From Vibrio metschnikovii CIP 69.14 (GTDB lineage: Bacteria > Pseudomonadota > Gammaproteobacteria > Enterobacterales > Vibrionaceae), in contig NZ_ACZO01000007.1 in the NCBI RefSeq assembly GCF_000176155.1, forward strand, positions 496,001 through 560,000: DNA of 64,000 bases, in the 5' to 3' direction. The position numbers and the translations under genes are program-made. Shown in pieces: positions 15,961-25,207 of this stretch (the first letter of the stretch is position 1; every line of letters begins with the position of its first letter). Below the pieces are notes generated by a model. It searched no databases. It saw only the letters and a list, made by a program, of their open reading frames with translations, and was not told the origin of the DNA.

Positions 15961-17064
15961 TTAATCGTTTCTACTAGGGCGAAGTCTTACCCAAATAGTG
16001 TCATTTCCGTTGATTGTGACGGTTTGATTATAGGTTTCAAATCCGTCTTTAGTCACAGAAATTTGATGACGTCCTGCGGGTAAAACGACTTCCACAGGCG
16101 TACTGCCGTATTGTATACCGTTAATAGTGACAGAATCATGATATTGATCTGAACGAATGGTTACATTGGCCCACTGTTTTTCATTTTTGCTATTGACGGT
16201 TTCAGTTGCATTTTTTAAGCAATAGCGACTAGATACGTTTAACAGTTTGCAGGCGGCAACGGCTTCTGGACGTGCTTGTAGCTGAGCCTGAATATGAGTG
16301 AAATACTCGTTGTTCCCTTCAAATCCACTACGGATCACTTGGCTTTCTTGAACGTGAATATTGAGTTCAACGCCACGCAGATTTTGCTTAGCGATGACCG
16401 ATTCAGTCAAATTATCAAGCAGTTGCTCTCTAAAGGTATTCACGGCACGCTGACGAGTCAACTGCTGACCTTGATTGGCACATTCGCCCAGAGTCATACT
16501 GGTAGAACAGGTGGTGCGGAAGCTGGCTTCCAAGACGCGGCTTTGACGAAGCTCGGCTTCGAGACGTTTAACTCGTGCATCAATCTTGCTCTCTTGCAAG
16601 TTAGTGAATTCGGTTTTCAAACGAGCATGACGCTGCTTCATTTGAGATAAACGCATATCACTTTCTGTCATCGCTTGCTGATTAATAAGTTGCTCCGATT
16701 GGTTTTGTTTCACATCGGCCCAAGCTTGCTGATAGCGCTGTTGAAAGGTGACTAAATCGGTGTCTGGATCTTCAAGAAGGCGATTATACTGTTTGTCCAG
16801 AGCAGATTTTGCCCGGTTTTGCCGTGCATTAAGCTCATCACTTTCACGTTTTAAACGTGCCTGTTCGTTTTTAAGTTGTTGAAGTTGAGCTCCTTCTGCT
16901 TCAAATTCCGCAGCGATAGTGTCAATTTCACTTTGTTTAATGGTTATTTTTTCATCGATAGCGGCCACAGGATCAACCTGTGTAACTTCTTCCGCGAACA
17001 CCGATGCCGATACCCACAGAGGGCTTAGCGCAAGCAGTAGCGCTGGGAGGTGATATTTGATCAT
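15961..17064 (-). CDS. Envelope coiled-coil protein with PEGA domain
   Basis: The 367-aa product has a signal peptide (cleavage near ASVFA-EE) and a charged coiled coil over about 35-190. Cysteines lie in TTCSTSMTLGECAN and ACKLLNVSSRYCL. A C-terminal PEGA domain reads SVTINGIQYGSTPVEVVLPAGRHQ... and ends in WVRLRPSRND. It aligns along its length with the N-terminal part of the neighbouring 605-aa protein, but lacks the FGE-like domain, so the pair arose by duplication plus domain gain or loss. It is probably the first gene of a minus-strand pair. PEGA domains commonly sit in surface or periplasmic proteins. Function unknown. Confidence 0.8.
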   Translation of the reverse strand: MIKYHLPALLLALSPLWVSASVFAEEVTQVDPVAAIDEKITIKQSEIDTIAAEFEAEGAQLQQLKNEQARLKRESDELNARQNRAKSALDKQYNRLLEDPDTDLVTFQQRYQQAWADVKQNQSEQLINQQAMTESDMRLSQMKQRHARLKTEFTNLQESKIDARVKRLEAELRQSRVLEASFRTTCSTSMTLGECANQGQQLTRQRAVNTFREQLLDNLTESVIAKQNLRGVELNIHVQESQVIRSGFEGNNEYFTHIQAQLQARPEAVAACKLLNVSSRYCLKNATETVNSKNEKQWANVTIRSDQYHDSVTINGIQYGSTPVEVVLPAGRHQISVTKDGFETYNQTVTINGNDTIWVRLRPSRND

Positions 17065-17500
17065 TAGGTCCCTGCAACAATTAACATAGCCACATTATAG
17101 TGGAGAAAGACAAACTTTTGACAGCGTTATCAATACGCTGGCTCATCGCAAAAAATTCTCATCCTGAAGGCACAATTGTATACAAAATCTAGTGAGTAGG
17201 TCACTGATTTTGTATCTTTTATAAATGTACTTACTCCATTTTGAGCAGATTCTTGAAATATGCAAGCACCGATTTCCGATCTGCTTTAACGTTTTTTAAT
17301 TGGATACTCATTGACCGTAATTTATGTGCACTTGATCATTGTTCCGAAGCCTCGGATCAGGAGCTATTGCTCTCAGTGAGCGCTAATTTTGCTTGTTGTT
17401 GGCGGTATTGATAGTGAGATGAGACTTATTTCACTATCAAGCTTGGTTTCTGATAAAAATGTTATAACATGCAAAGAGGTCATCCCATGGTGCAGTGCTC
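17065..17500. other. Divergent promoter region with two inverted repeats
   Basis: This 436-bp region lies between the PEGA gene (leftward) and the putR-like regulator (rightward). It holds TACAAAATC(T)AGTGA/TCACTGATTTTGTA (17181-17195 with 17201-17214) and TTGATAGTGA/TCACTATCAA (17408-17417 with 17431-17440). The palindrome ATGTTATAACAT lies at 17459-17470. The second repeat is about 60 bp before the regulator and is a candidate operator. No gene is seen. Confidence 0.55.
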
Positions 17501-18313
17501 ATGAGTCAATATTTAGTGAATAACCCAGAAAGAGCCAAACTTTTGTCGCCTCGTCCGGCGGAATTAATTACTTTACCGGCTTATATGGATTGCCATGATC
17601 ATAGTTACACACAAATTGTGATTGGCTTGAAAGGACAAGCGGATTTTGAGGTATCGGGCATCGGTAATATTGTTGGCCCTGGACAAGGATGTGTCGTAAC
17701 TTCAAGTACAGTGCATGCTTTCGGCGCGACGGTAGGACAGTCGGACATTTTGGTGTTGAACTTGCCCTTACCACAAGGGGATGATCCTTTAACGTTACAG
17801 AGAATCAATGAACTAGCGCGTAGCGACATTTATTTTCAACTCGATAAGCAGATCCAAAAACTCATTCAGATGTTAGTGCTGGAGATGCATGCCAGTCCGG
17901 ACGATTTATTACTGAGTCGAGCGTGCAGTGATACCGTGCTAGCCTTGTTATTGCGTCATATTTCGGCGTTTGAAGTCCATCGTAAAGAGGCTCGTTTTGA
18001 TTTAGACGCGATCGATCGCTATATCGAGCAGCATTTAAGTCGTCGGATATCAGTTGCTCAATTAGCCGGCAGCGTTTATTTAGGTGAGAGTCAGTTTCAC
18101 CAATTATTCAAAGAGCAATTGGGGATTACTCCACACCAATATGTCTTGAGTAAACGTGTGGATATGGCGAAACAACTCCTTGAGCAATCTCGTTTTACCT
18201 TGGGTCAAGTCGCTGAATTGGCAGGATTTTCAAATCAAAGTGCGTTCACTCATACCTTTTCTCGTTTACAAGGTATCTCCCCTTCTCAATACAAAAAGCA
18301 GTGTAGTCGATAA
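17501..18313 (+). CDS. putR: AraC-family regulator, probable proline-utilisation activator PutR
   Basis: This 270-aa protein has an N-terminal cupin-type sensing domain (HDHSYTQIVIGLKGQADFEV, about 25-45). The C-terminal AraC domain carries two helix-turn-helix motifs (about 170-268: ISVAQLAGSVYLGESQFHQL and LGQVAELAGFSNQSAFTHTF). The start is set at the ATG 17501; a GTG two codons earlier (17495) is possible and the ribosome site is poor. It stands immediately before putA, as the proline-responsive activator PutR does in V. vulnificus. Because the PutA here has no DNA-binding domain, a separate regulator is expected. The assignment rests on position and family. Confidence 0.78.
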   Translation: MSQYLVNNPERAKLLSPRPAELITLPAYMDCHDHSYTQIVIGLKGQADFEVSGIGNIVGPGQGCVVTSSTVHAFGATVGQSDILVLNLPLPQGDDPLTLQRINELARSDIYFQLDKQIQKLIQMLVLEMHASPDDLLLSRACSDTVLALLLRHISAFEVHRKEARFDLDAIDRYIEQHLSRRISVAQLAGSVYLGESQFHQLFKEQLGITPHQYVLSKRVDMAKQLLEQSRFTLGQVAELAGFSNQSAFTHTFSRLQGISPSQYKKQCSR

Positions 18314-18670
18314 ATGGTTTACTGCGCTTTGCGGACTCTTTGTCCGCAAGCCTATTATCAGTGATCCTCAGCGCTGGTCTCGCTGAATTCTGTGTTGTCC
18401 ATCTGATATTGTATGGTGATTGTTTTTCTTGACATCGATGGCTGTGTTCTTGACGACATAGTGACGTTGTTTTTTTGAAAAATTATCAGTGGTTTTGCTT
18501 TTTCTTATGACCTTAATTGCTGTGATTTTGTTTTTGTTTTGTTAAAAAGATGAGATTTTCACAAAAACTCCGGAGTTTTTGACAAGTATTGTGCTTGCGC
18601 TCAAAGTACACTGCTTGCCATTGACTGAAATCCGAGTCACATCCCTCGGATAGGAGATTGAGGAAAACGC
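18314..18670 (+). other. putR-putA intergenic region
   Basis: A stem TTGCGGAC/GTCCGCAA (18329-18336 with 18342-18349) follows putR and probably ends its transcript. The 18-bp palindrome AAAAACTCCGGAGTTTTT lies at 18563-18580 and runs into a TTGACA (18579-18584) that could be a -35 element of putA. The stretch between is T-rich on the plus strand. No coding sequence is seen. Confidence 0.5.
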
Positions 18671-21600
18671 ATGTTTACAGCAATAGATGTGTTGAACCCC
18701 AAGTTTATTGAGCAACCGCTTAGTACGCTTTGGGCACAGATCTCGCCACTTTATATGGTGGACGAATCTCAATGGCTAATGCAATTACTGCCTTTGGCAA
18801 CGCCTAGCGATGAAGAAAAAGTGTTGATTGCGACCAAAACGACACAATTGATCGCGGCGATTCGCCAAGACAAGAAATCGGTGCAGATGATCGATGCTCT
18901 GCTTTTAGAGTACAGCTTGGACACTCAAGAGGGTATTTTATTGATGTGTCTTGCAGAAGCTCTGATGCGTATTCCTGATGCACCAACAGCGGATGCGTTT
19001 ATTAAAGACCGATTATCGGTCGCCGATTGGAAATCACACCTGAAAAATTCGGATTCTGTGTTTGTCAATGCTTCGACCTGGGGATTGATGCTGACTGGTA
19101 AAGTCATTGGCTTGGGTGACAACCAAGCGCAAAGTCCGGCTCAAGCCTTAAACCGTTTGGTCAATAAACTTTCTGAGCCAGTCATTCGTAAGGCGATGCA
19201 TCAAGCGATGAAAATCATGGGTCATCAGTTTGTATTGGGTCGCACGATCAGCGAAGCGCAAAAAAATGGCCGGGTAATGCGTGATAAAGGTTACACCTAT
19301 TCGTTTGATATGTTGGGTGAAGCAGCGTTAACCACCAGCGATGCCAATAAATATTTAAAAGATTATTTAATGGCGATTGAGGCGGTTGGCCGAGACCAAT
19401 ATGGTTTGGATACCAGCCCAGCCCCATCGGTATCCATTAAGCTATCAGCCTTACATCCTCGCTATGAAGTGGCTAATCAAGCCCGTGTCATGGATGAGCT
19501 TTACCAGACTTTGCTGCAATTATTAGAACGAGCGATGGAATTGGATGTGGCGATCACCATTGACGCCGAAGAAGCGGATCGCCTAGAGCTGTCGTTACAA
19601 CTATTTGAAAAATTGTATTGCAGTGAACAAATTCAAGGTTGGGGAAAGTTTGGCTTAGTCGTACAGGCGTACTCTAAGCGGGCGTTACCGACTTTAGTGT
19701 GGTTGACTGCGCTGGCAAAGCAATACAGTTGTTGTATCCCCGTACGTCTCGTTAAGGGCGCTTATTGGGATAGTGAGATTAAATGGTCACAGCAACGAGG
19801 CTATCAACGCTACCCCGTTTTTACCCGCAAAGAAGCGACCGATGTGTCCTATTTAGCCTGTGCTCGTTTTTTACTGAGTGATGGGGTTCGCGGACATCTT
19901 TTTCCTCAATTTGCGACTCATAACGCTCACACTGTATCGGCGATTGCGGTCATGGCAAGCCATAAAGAATTTGAGTTTCAGCGTTTACACGGGATGGGTG
20001 ACGGCTTATATCATCATGCCATGAAAGCGTACCAGCAATCGGTACGTATTTACGCCCCCGTTGGTAGCCATAAGGATCTGTTGCCTTATTTAGTCCGCCG
20101 TTTATTAGAAAATGGCGCGAATAGCTCCTTTGTCCATCGTTTAGTCGATGCGCGCTGTCCGGTTGAAAGCTTAACTCAGCATCCGGTTGATGCGTTATTG
20201 GCGTTTGAGACGTTACACAACACTAACATTCCTCTGCCGCCACAGATTTTCCCTGAACGCAAAAACTCAGATGGGATCAATATTGATATTCAAAGTGAAG
20301 CGCAACCATTCGAAGATCAAGTGCATGGTTATTTGAGTCAACAATGGCAAGCAGGACCGATACTCAATGGTCAGTCACGGATCGAAAGCATGATCAAGGA
20401 AAATATGGCTCCTGTAGCGGTCACCGCTCCGTATGACCGCCGAGTTCATGTTGGACAAGTCTACCATTCAAGCCATGATCATGTTTCCGAGGCGATAGCC
20501 ATTGCTCAAGCCGGTTTTAGTCATTGGCAGCAAACGCCAGCTAAGCAACGTGCTGAAAAATTGCTTAACCTAGCCGATTTGTTGGAGTCGAATTTAGCCG
20601 AGCTGTGTGCGCTTTGCCATCAAGAAGCAGGTAAAACCATTCATGATGCGATTGATGAGGTTCGCGAGGCGGTGGATTTCTGTCGTTATTATGCGAATCA
20701 AATTGGCGGCTTAGCTCCATTCACGATGGACGGTTTTGATGGCGTAACTCGTCAAGTTTCACGTCAAGGATGTGGTGTGTTTGTGTGCATTAGTCCATGG
20801 AACTTTCCGTTAGCGATTTTCCTTGGCCAGATCACGGCCGCGTTAGTGGCAGGCAATACGGTGGTGGCTAAACCCGCCGAGCAGACCAGCTTGATCGCCG
20901 CGCGTACCGTTGAACTGATGCTTGAAGCGGGCTTCCCTGACTATGCAATTCAATTTTTACCTGGTCGCGGCTCGGAGATAGGCCATGCATTGACTTCACA
21001 CCCTGCGATTGCTGGTGTGGTGTTTACGGGATCGACGGCTACCGCTCAGCGGATTAATCAAACACTGGCTGAGCGAGAGTCGACGCCTGTGCCCTTGATT
21101 GCTGAGACGGGAGGGCAAAATGCGATGATCGTCGATAGTACGGCTCTGCCCGAGCAAGTGGTGCGCGATGTGTTACGTTCTGCCTTTGCTTCGGCGGGTC
21201 AACGCTGCTCAGCACTGCGGGTATTGTTTGTGCAGCAAGATATCGCTGATCGTGTGATTAGTTTGATCCAAGGTGCGATGCAGGAGCTGTCGGTCGGGAT
21301 GCCTTATTTGCACAGTACCGATGTCGGCCCAGTGATTGATGCGAAGGCAAAGCAAGGTTTAGAGAAACACATTGCTCACATGAGCCAGACTCAGAAAAAA
21401 ATTGCGCAATTAACGTTAGCTGAGGACTGTCAATATGGCGATTTCGTAGCACCAACGGCGTTTGAAATCTCAGGAATTGATTGTTTAAGTGAGGAGCAGT
21501 TTGGACCTATTTTGCATATTGTTCGCTACCAAGCCAACGAGCTGGCTCAGGTAGTTCAGCAGATCAATGCTACTGGTTACGGCTTGACGATGGGGATTCA

Positions 21601-21790
21601 TAGCCGTAACGAAACCACTTACCGTTGGATAGAGAAGCATGCGCGAGTCGGTAACTGCTATATCAATCGCGATCAGGTTGGTGCAGTGGTTGGAGTGCAG
21701 CCATTTGGTGGTCAAGGGCTATCTGGCACCGGACCGAAAGCGGGTGGGCCGCATTATTTATATCGTTTTACCCAAGTGCAATACGGTTAA
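18671..21790 (+). CDS. putA: Bifunctional proline dehydrogenase / P5C dehydrogenase PutA
   Basis: PutA oxidises proline to glutamate in two steps with FAD and NAD. The 1039-aa protein has the PRODH barrel (about 150-460; SIKLSALHPRYE, LVKGAYWDSEIK, FATHNAHTV, QRLHGMGD). An ALDH domain follows (about 560-1035; ISPWNFPLAIF, VFTGSTATA, catalytic Glu in LIAETGGQNAM, catalytic Cys in SAGQRCSALRV). It lacks the N-terminal ribbon-helix-helix of E. coli PutA, so it cannot repress its own gene. It also lacks the C-terminal ALDH-like domain of long PutAs. A separate 232-aa ALDH-fold protein follows 23 nt later. ATG at 18671 has GGAGATTGAGGAAAACGC upstream. The PutA is therefore a short, type A enzyme. 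Confidence 0.97.
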   Translation: MFTAIDVLNPKFIEQPLSTLWAQISPLYMVDESQWLMQLLPLATPSDEEKVLIATKTTQLIAAIRQDKKSVQMIDALLLEYSLDTQEGILLMCLAEALMRIPDAPTADAFIKDRLSVADWKSHLKNSDSVFVNASTWGLMLTGKVIGLGDNQAQSPAQALNRLVNKLSEPVIRKAMHQAMKIMGHQFVLGRTISEAQKNGRVMRDKGYTYSFDMLGEAALTTSDANKYLKDYLMAIEAVGRDQYGLDTSPAPSVSIKLSALHPRYEVANQARVMDELYQTLLQLLERAMELDVAITIDAEEADRLELSLQLFEKLYCSEQIQGWGKFGLVVQAYSKRALPTLVWLTALAKQYSCCIPVRLVKGAYWDSEIKWSQQRGYQRYPVFTRKEATDVSYLACARFLLSDGVRGHLFPQFATHNAHTVSAIAVMASHKEFEFQRLHGMGDGLYHHAMKAYQQSVRIYAPVGSHKDLLPYLVRRLLENGANSSFVHRLVDARCPVESLTQHPVDALLAFETLHNTNIPLPPQIFPERKNSDGINIDIQSEAQPFEDQVHGYLSQQWQAGPILNGQSRIESMIKENMAPVAVTAPYDRRVHVGQVYHSSHDHVSEAIAIAQAGFSHWQQTPAKQRAEKLLNLADLLESNLAELCALCHQEAGKTIHDAIDEVREAVDFCRYYANQIGGLAPFTMDGFDGVTRQVSRQGCGVFVCISPWNFPLAIFLGQITAALVAGNTVVAKPAEQTSLIAARTVELMLEAGFPDYAIQFLPGRGSEIGHALTSHPAIAGVVFTGSTATAQRINQTLAERESTPVPLIAETGGQNAMIVDSTALPEQVVRDVLRSAFASAGQRCSALRVLFVQQDIADRVISLIQGAMQELSVGMPYLHSTDVGPVIDAKAKQGLEKHIAHMSQTQKKIAQLTLAEDCQYGDFVAPTAFEISGIDCLSEEQFGPILHIVRYQANELAQVVQQINATGYGLTMGIHSRNETTYRWIEKHARVGNCYINRDQVGAVVGVQPFGGQGLSGTGPKAGGPHYLYRFTQVQYG

Positions 21791-21813
21791 TCTAACCAGC
21801 GAAGGAGTAGTTT

Positions 21814-22512
21814 ATGGTACATCAAGTCACCCGTTTCACCGACGCCTGCTCGGCTTGGGAAAACTGGAACTTAACCGATTTTGATTTTAAATGTGAGTGC
21901 TTACTGTCATTGAAATCATCTTTAAAAGAAAGTATGCCGGGATTAGCTGACGTGGTGTCTTTTCACCTTGAGCAGGCCAGTGCATTATTGGCGTGTTCAC
22001 ACTCATTGATTGGTCCTACGGGTGAAACCAATGAACTGTATACCGCAGGGCGAGGGGTTGCTCTACTTATCCAAAATGACACCAGTGTAACGGCTAAGCA
22101 AGCATTGGTGGCTCAGTTATGCGGTGCGTTGGTGGCGGGCAATAGTGTCATTATCTGCAGTGATGATCGCGAGCTTGTTGCCGCGTTAACGGCGGCTAAC
22201 CAGCAGTCATCGTTACCGGTTAATTTACTGCAGTTTAGTGCCTTGGACGCGTATCAGGCATTAATCGAGTCAGACATCCGCAGTGTTGGTTATGTGGGTA
22301 ATGTATCGCTTGAGCACAGTCTTAATCGACAACTTGCTCAGCGTTCCGGCGCAATTATTAATCTTGTTTCAGAAACCGATCTCACCACCCTTCCCGTGGC
22401 ACACGATCCGCACTTATCGCTACGTTTTATTACCGAACGTACGCGCACTATAAATATAACAGCAGTGGGTGGTAACGCGACGCTCTTAGAGCTAGGCAAC
22501 GAAACCCATTAA
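21814..22512 (+). CDS. ALDH-superfamily small protein, likely detached C-terminal domain partner of PutA
   Basis: The 232-aa protein is preceded by AAGGAG. It contains LVAQLCGALVAGNSVIICSDDRELVAAL, which aligns with the ITAALVAGNTVVAKPAEQ segment of PutA. It also has SVGYVGNVSLEHSLNRQLAQR, parallel to the VFTGSTATAQRINQTLAER stretch. No catalytic cysteine or GQRC motif is present, so it is not an active dehydrogenase. Long PutAs carry a similar inactive ALDH-like domain at their C-terminus that closes the substrate tunnel by oligomer contacts. I infer this gene supplies that domain in trans. It lies between putA and putP in one operon. It is often annotated simply as 1-pyrroline-5-carboxylate dehydrogenase, which is misleading. 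Confidence 0.8.
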   Translation: MVHQVTRFTDACSAWENWNLTDFDFKCECLLSLKSSLKESMPGLADVVSFHLEQASALLACSHSLIGPTGETNELYTAGRGVALLIQNDTSVTAKQALVAQLCGALVAGNSVIICSDDRELVAALTAANQQSSLPVNLLQFSALDAYQALIESDIRSVGYVGNVSLEHSLNRQLAQRSGAIINLVSETDLTTLPVAHDPHLSLRFITERTRTINITAVGGNATLLELGNETH

Positions 22513-22518
22513 TCCTGA

Positions 22519-22551
22519 CCCTCCTGCTCATTAAATTAATGAGCAGGAGGG
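22519..22551 (+). terminator. Intercistronic hairpin upstream of putP
   Basis: A perfect 16-bp inverted repeat (22519-22534 with 22536-22551) has arms beginning CCCTCCTGCTCATTAA. There is no T-run, so it probably stabilises the putA-side mRNA or lowers read-through rather than stopping it fully. Confidence 0.7.
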
Positions 22552-22582
22552 AAAGCGATCTTAGTAAATAGAGGAAATATCA

Positions 22583-24073
22583 ATGGACAATAGCTTTGCT
22601 ATTACGACCACCTTCATTATCTATCTGATTTTTATGTTGGCGATCGGTGTGTTTGCTTACCAGCGAACCAAAAACTCATCAGACTACTTCCTAGGGGGCC
22701 GTTCCCTTGGGCCATGGCCAGCTGCGCTCTCGGCTGGGGCATCGGATATGAGTGGTTGGTTACTGTTAGGTTTACCCGGCTACGCTTATGCGGCAGGGAT
22801 TGAAGCCTTTTGGCTTGCGGGTGGCTTACTCATCGGTACATGGGCTAACTGGTTAATTACCGCAAAGCGGTTGCGTACTTACAGTATTACCACCGATGCT
22901 CTGACTTTACCTGAGTTTTTATCGCGGCGCTTTAATGATAAATCGAAACTGATTCAAACCATCTCAGCCTTTTTCATTTTGTTATTTTTTCTTTTCTATA
23001 CCAGTTCAGGTTTAGTCGCGGGTGGTAAATTATTTGAAACCGTCTTTGGGATTGACTACACCACCGCGGTGATCATTGGCACGATTTGTGTGGTGTCCTA
23101 TACCTTATTTGGTGGTTTTCTGGCTGTATCTTGGACCGATTTGGTGCAAGGTTTACTGATGGCAGCGGCGTTGCTGATTGTCCCGATCACCGCAATGAAT
23201 GGTGGTTTTAGTCAATTAAGTTCAGATTTGAGCGCGATTAACCCGCAATTATTGACTCTATGGGATGATATTCAAGGTAAGCCTCTTTCTAGTATTGCCA
23301 TTCTCTCTCTCGTCGCGTGGGGCTTTGGCTATTTTGGTCAACCGCATATTTTGGCGCGTTTTAAGGCGGCGCGTTCGAATAAAGATCTAACTACTGCCCG
23401 TTGGATTGCGGTGCTGTGGACGGCGTTGTCAATGTTTGGAGCCATGTTAGTGGGCTTAGTTGGCCTAGTTTACGTTACGCAAAATGGCTCGATTCAGCTT
23501 GATGATGGTGAGCGGATATTTATGCTGCTGGTTAACGCTGTGTTTCATCCAGTCATCGCTGGTATTCTCCTAGCGGCGATTTTAGCGGCCATCATGAGTA
23601 CCGCAGATTCACAGCTGTTGGTCTCTTCGTCTGCCCTAGCGGAAGATTTTTATAAGCAAGTTTTCAAACAAGAGGCGACTTCAGAAGAGATCGTTAAAGT
23701 AGGACGTTTTTCCGTTGTGCTGATATCAATCGTCGCGTTAGTGTTGGCCATGACACCGGATAGCTCAGTGCTTGGCTTAGTCTCTTATGCCTGGGCGGGT
23801 TTTGGTGCTGCTTTTGGTCCTGCATTAGTGCTCAGTCTGTACTGGTCGCGTATGAATCGTAATGGCGCTTTAGCGGGGATCATCGTTGGTGGTGTGACAA
23901 TTGTGGTTTGGAAACAGCTGACTGGCGGTTGGTTTGATGTGTACGAAATCGTTCCAGGGATACTCTTTTCAACCCTAGCGATTGTGGCTGTTAGTTTGCT
24001 CACTGGCGAGCCAGAAGATACGGTTAAAGCGCAGCACAAAACCTTTCAAAAGAATTTAGTTGAATTAGATTAA
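22583..24073 (+). CDS. putP: Sodium/proline symporter PutP
   Basis: This 496-aa SSS-family permease imports proline with Na+. Thirteen membrane segments are expected. The protein starts MDNSFAITTTFIIYLIFMLA with GAGGAAAT upstream. Conserved family segments are RTKNSSDYFLGGRSLGPWPAALSAGASDMSGWLLLGLPGYAY in TM1-2 and GFGYFGQPHILARF; AAIMSTADSQLLVSSSALAEDFYK lies in the eighth/ninth-segment region that contributes to Na+ binding. The length agrees with E. coli PutP (502 aa). It is the last gene of the put cluster, so PutP and PutA act in one pathway: uptake and oxidation of proline. Confidence 0.97.
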   Translation: MDNSFAITTTFIIYLIFMLAIGVFAYQRTKNSSDYFLGGRSLGPWPAALSAGASDMSGWLLLGLPGYAYAAGIEAFWLAGGLLIGTWANWLITAKRLRTYSITTDALTLPEFLSRRFNDKSKLIQTISAFFILLFFLFYTSSGLVAGGKLFETVFGIDYTTAVIIGTICVVSYTLFGGFLAVSWTDLVQGLLMAAALLIVPITAMNGGFSQLSSDLSAINPQLLTLWDDIQGKPLSSIAILSLVAWGFGYFGQPHILARFKAARSNKDLTTARWIAVLWTALSMFGAMLVGLVGLVYVTQNGSIQLDDGERIFMLLVNAVFHPVIAGILLAAILAAIMSTADSQLLVSSSALAEDFYKQVFKQEATSEEIVKVGRFSVVLISIVALVLAMTPDSSVLGLVSYAWAGFGAAFGPALVLSLYWSRMNRNGALAGIIVGGVTIVVWKQLTGGWFDVYEIVPGILFSTLAIVAVSLLTGEPEDTVKAQHKTFQKNLVELD

Positions 24074-24097
24074 ACTTCGTACAGACTAACGTTATTC

Positions 24098-24126
24098 AGC
24101 CCCATGTTGATCATGGGGCTTTTTTT
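24098..24126 (+). terminator. Rho-independent terminator of the put operon
   Basis: AGCCCCATG (24098-24106) pairs with CATGGGGCT (24112-24120), followed by six or more T. Confidence 0.94.
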
Positions 24127-24248
24127 ATTGCGTCGGCATGTCTCAAATCTGGCCGCTTGTGGCTTTGCAAACGAGGCGTGAAGTATTACCATAATAGGCG
24201 TCAAGTTAAAGGAGGCCTTTAGCTTGACCTTAACTCATTACATTAAAA

Positions 24249-24384
24249 TTCTCAGGGCGGGGCGAAATTCCCCACCGGTGGTATGTCCATTAGGGCCAGC
24301 CCACGAGCGCTCGATTCGTCGAGGTCAGCAGATCTGGTGAGAAGCCAGAGCCGACGGTTATAGTCCGGATGAGAGAGAATGACA
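24249..24384 (+). ncRNA. FMN riboswitch (RFN element) controlling ribB
   Basis: The conserved RFN core is present: TCAGGGCGGGGCGAAA at 24252-24267, then CCCACCGG, GAAGCCAGAGCC and TAGTCCGGATGAGAGAGAA. It sits about 105 nt before ribB. When FMN is bound, expression of the riboflavin gene is reduced. The expression platform covers about 24385-24480. No clear terminator hairpin with U-tract is visible there, so control may be at translation. Confidence 0.96.
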
Positions 24385-24489
24385 AATACGCCAATACTCT
24401 CTAGCGAGGACTCACTCAGCTAGTGATTCTGGTGCCTTTCGTTTTGCCTCATAACATTGCCCTGATTCTGGTCATTATTAGGAGTAACC

Positions 24490-25146
24490 ATGAATCAGTT
24501 ATCATTACTTGCCGAATTTGGCGATGCAATTACTCGAGTAGAAAACGCGTTACACGCTTTACGTGAAGGACGTGGTGTTTTATTGCTTGATGATGAAGAT
24601 CGTGAAAATGAAGGCGATATTATCTATTCTGCACAACAGTTAACCAACCAACAAATGGCGTTGATGATCCGCGAATGCAGCGGGATTGTCTGTCTATGTT
24701 TAACCGATGAGCAGGCCAATAAACTCGAACTGCCACCGATGGTGCCCGTCAACGACAGCAAAAACCAAACCGCGTTTACGGTGTCGATAGAAGCTCGTCA
24801 TGGTGTGACCACTGGAGTGTCCGCTCAAGATCGTGTGACCACGATTAAAACAGCGATTAATCCGCAAGCGAACCCCGACGATTTAGCCCGCCCAGGTCAT
24901 GTCTTTCCGCTACGTGCCCGTAAAGGCGGTGTTATGACGCGACGTGGTCATACTGAAGGTACGGTAGATTTAATGCAAATGGCAGGATTATTGCCCGCTG
25001 GAGTGTTGTGTGAAGTAACCAATCCCGATGGTACGATGGCTAAAACGCCAGAGATTGTTGCCTTTGGTCACTTACACAATATGCCCGTACTGACCATCGA
25101 AGACATCGTCCAATACCGTTTGATAGCGCAGCAAAAATTGGCGTGA
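24490..25146 (+). CDS. ribB: 3,4-dihydroxy-2-butanone-4-phosphate synthase
   Basis: RibB converts ribulose 5-phosphate to 3,4-dihydroxy-2-butanone 4-phosphate plus formate, the sugar-derived branch of riboflavin synthesis. The 218-aa protein has the acidic loop [17 protein letters not shown] (about 32-49), [12 protein letters not shown] (about 100-112) and [17 protein letters not shown] (about 150-167), which carry metal and substrate ligands. It is the stand-alone form, without a fused RibA domain. An FMN riboswitch lies directly upstream. Start ATG 24490 has AGGAG upstream. In Vibrio this copy is separate from the main rib operon on chromosome I. Confidence 0.97.
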   Translation: MNQLSLLAEFGDAITRVENALHALREGRGVLLLDDEDRENEGDIIYSAQQLTNQQMALMIRECSGIVCLCLTDEQANKLELPPMVPVNDSKNQTAFTVSIEARHGVTTGVSAQDRVTTIKTAINPQANPDDLARPGHVFPLRARKGGVMTRRGHTEGTVDLMQMAGLLPAGVLCEVTNPDGTMAKTPEIVAFGHLHNMPVLTIEDIVQYRLIAQQKLA

Positions 25147-25207
25147 TCACACGCGACATCATGTCTGACTTAAATGAGGTATGAAGCAAGTTAAGCGTTC
25201 ATACCGA

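Noticed and set aside
16294..16650. Plus-strand 118-codon frame antisense to the PEGA gene
   Set aside because: The minus-strand protein has a clear signal peptide, PEGA domain and a paralogue next door; the antisense frame is a shadow.
21814..22512. Active 1-pyrroline-5-carboxylate dehydrogenase
   Set aside because: The catalytic Cys region (GQRC) and most of the ALDH fold are missing; PutA already contains this activity.
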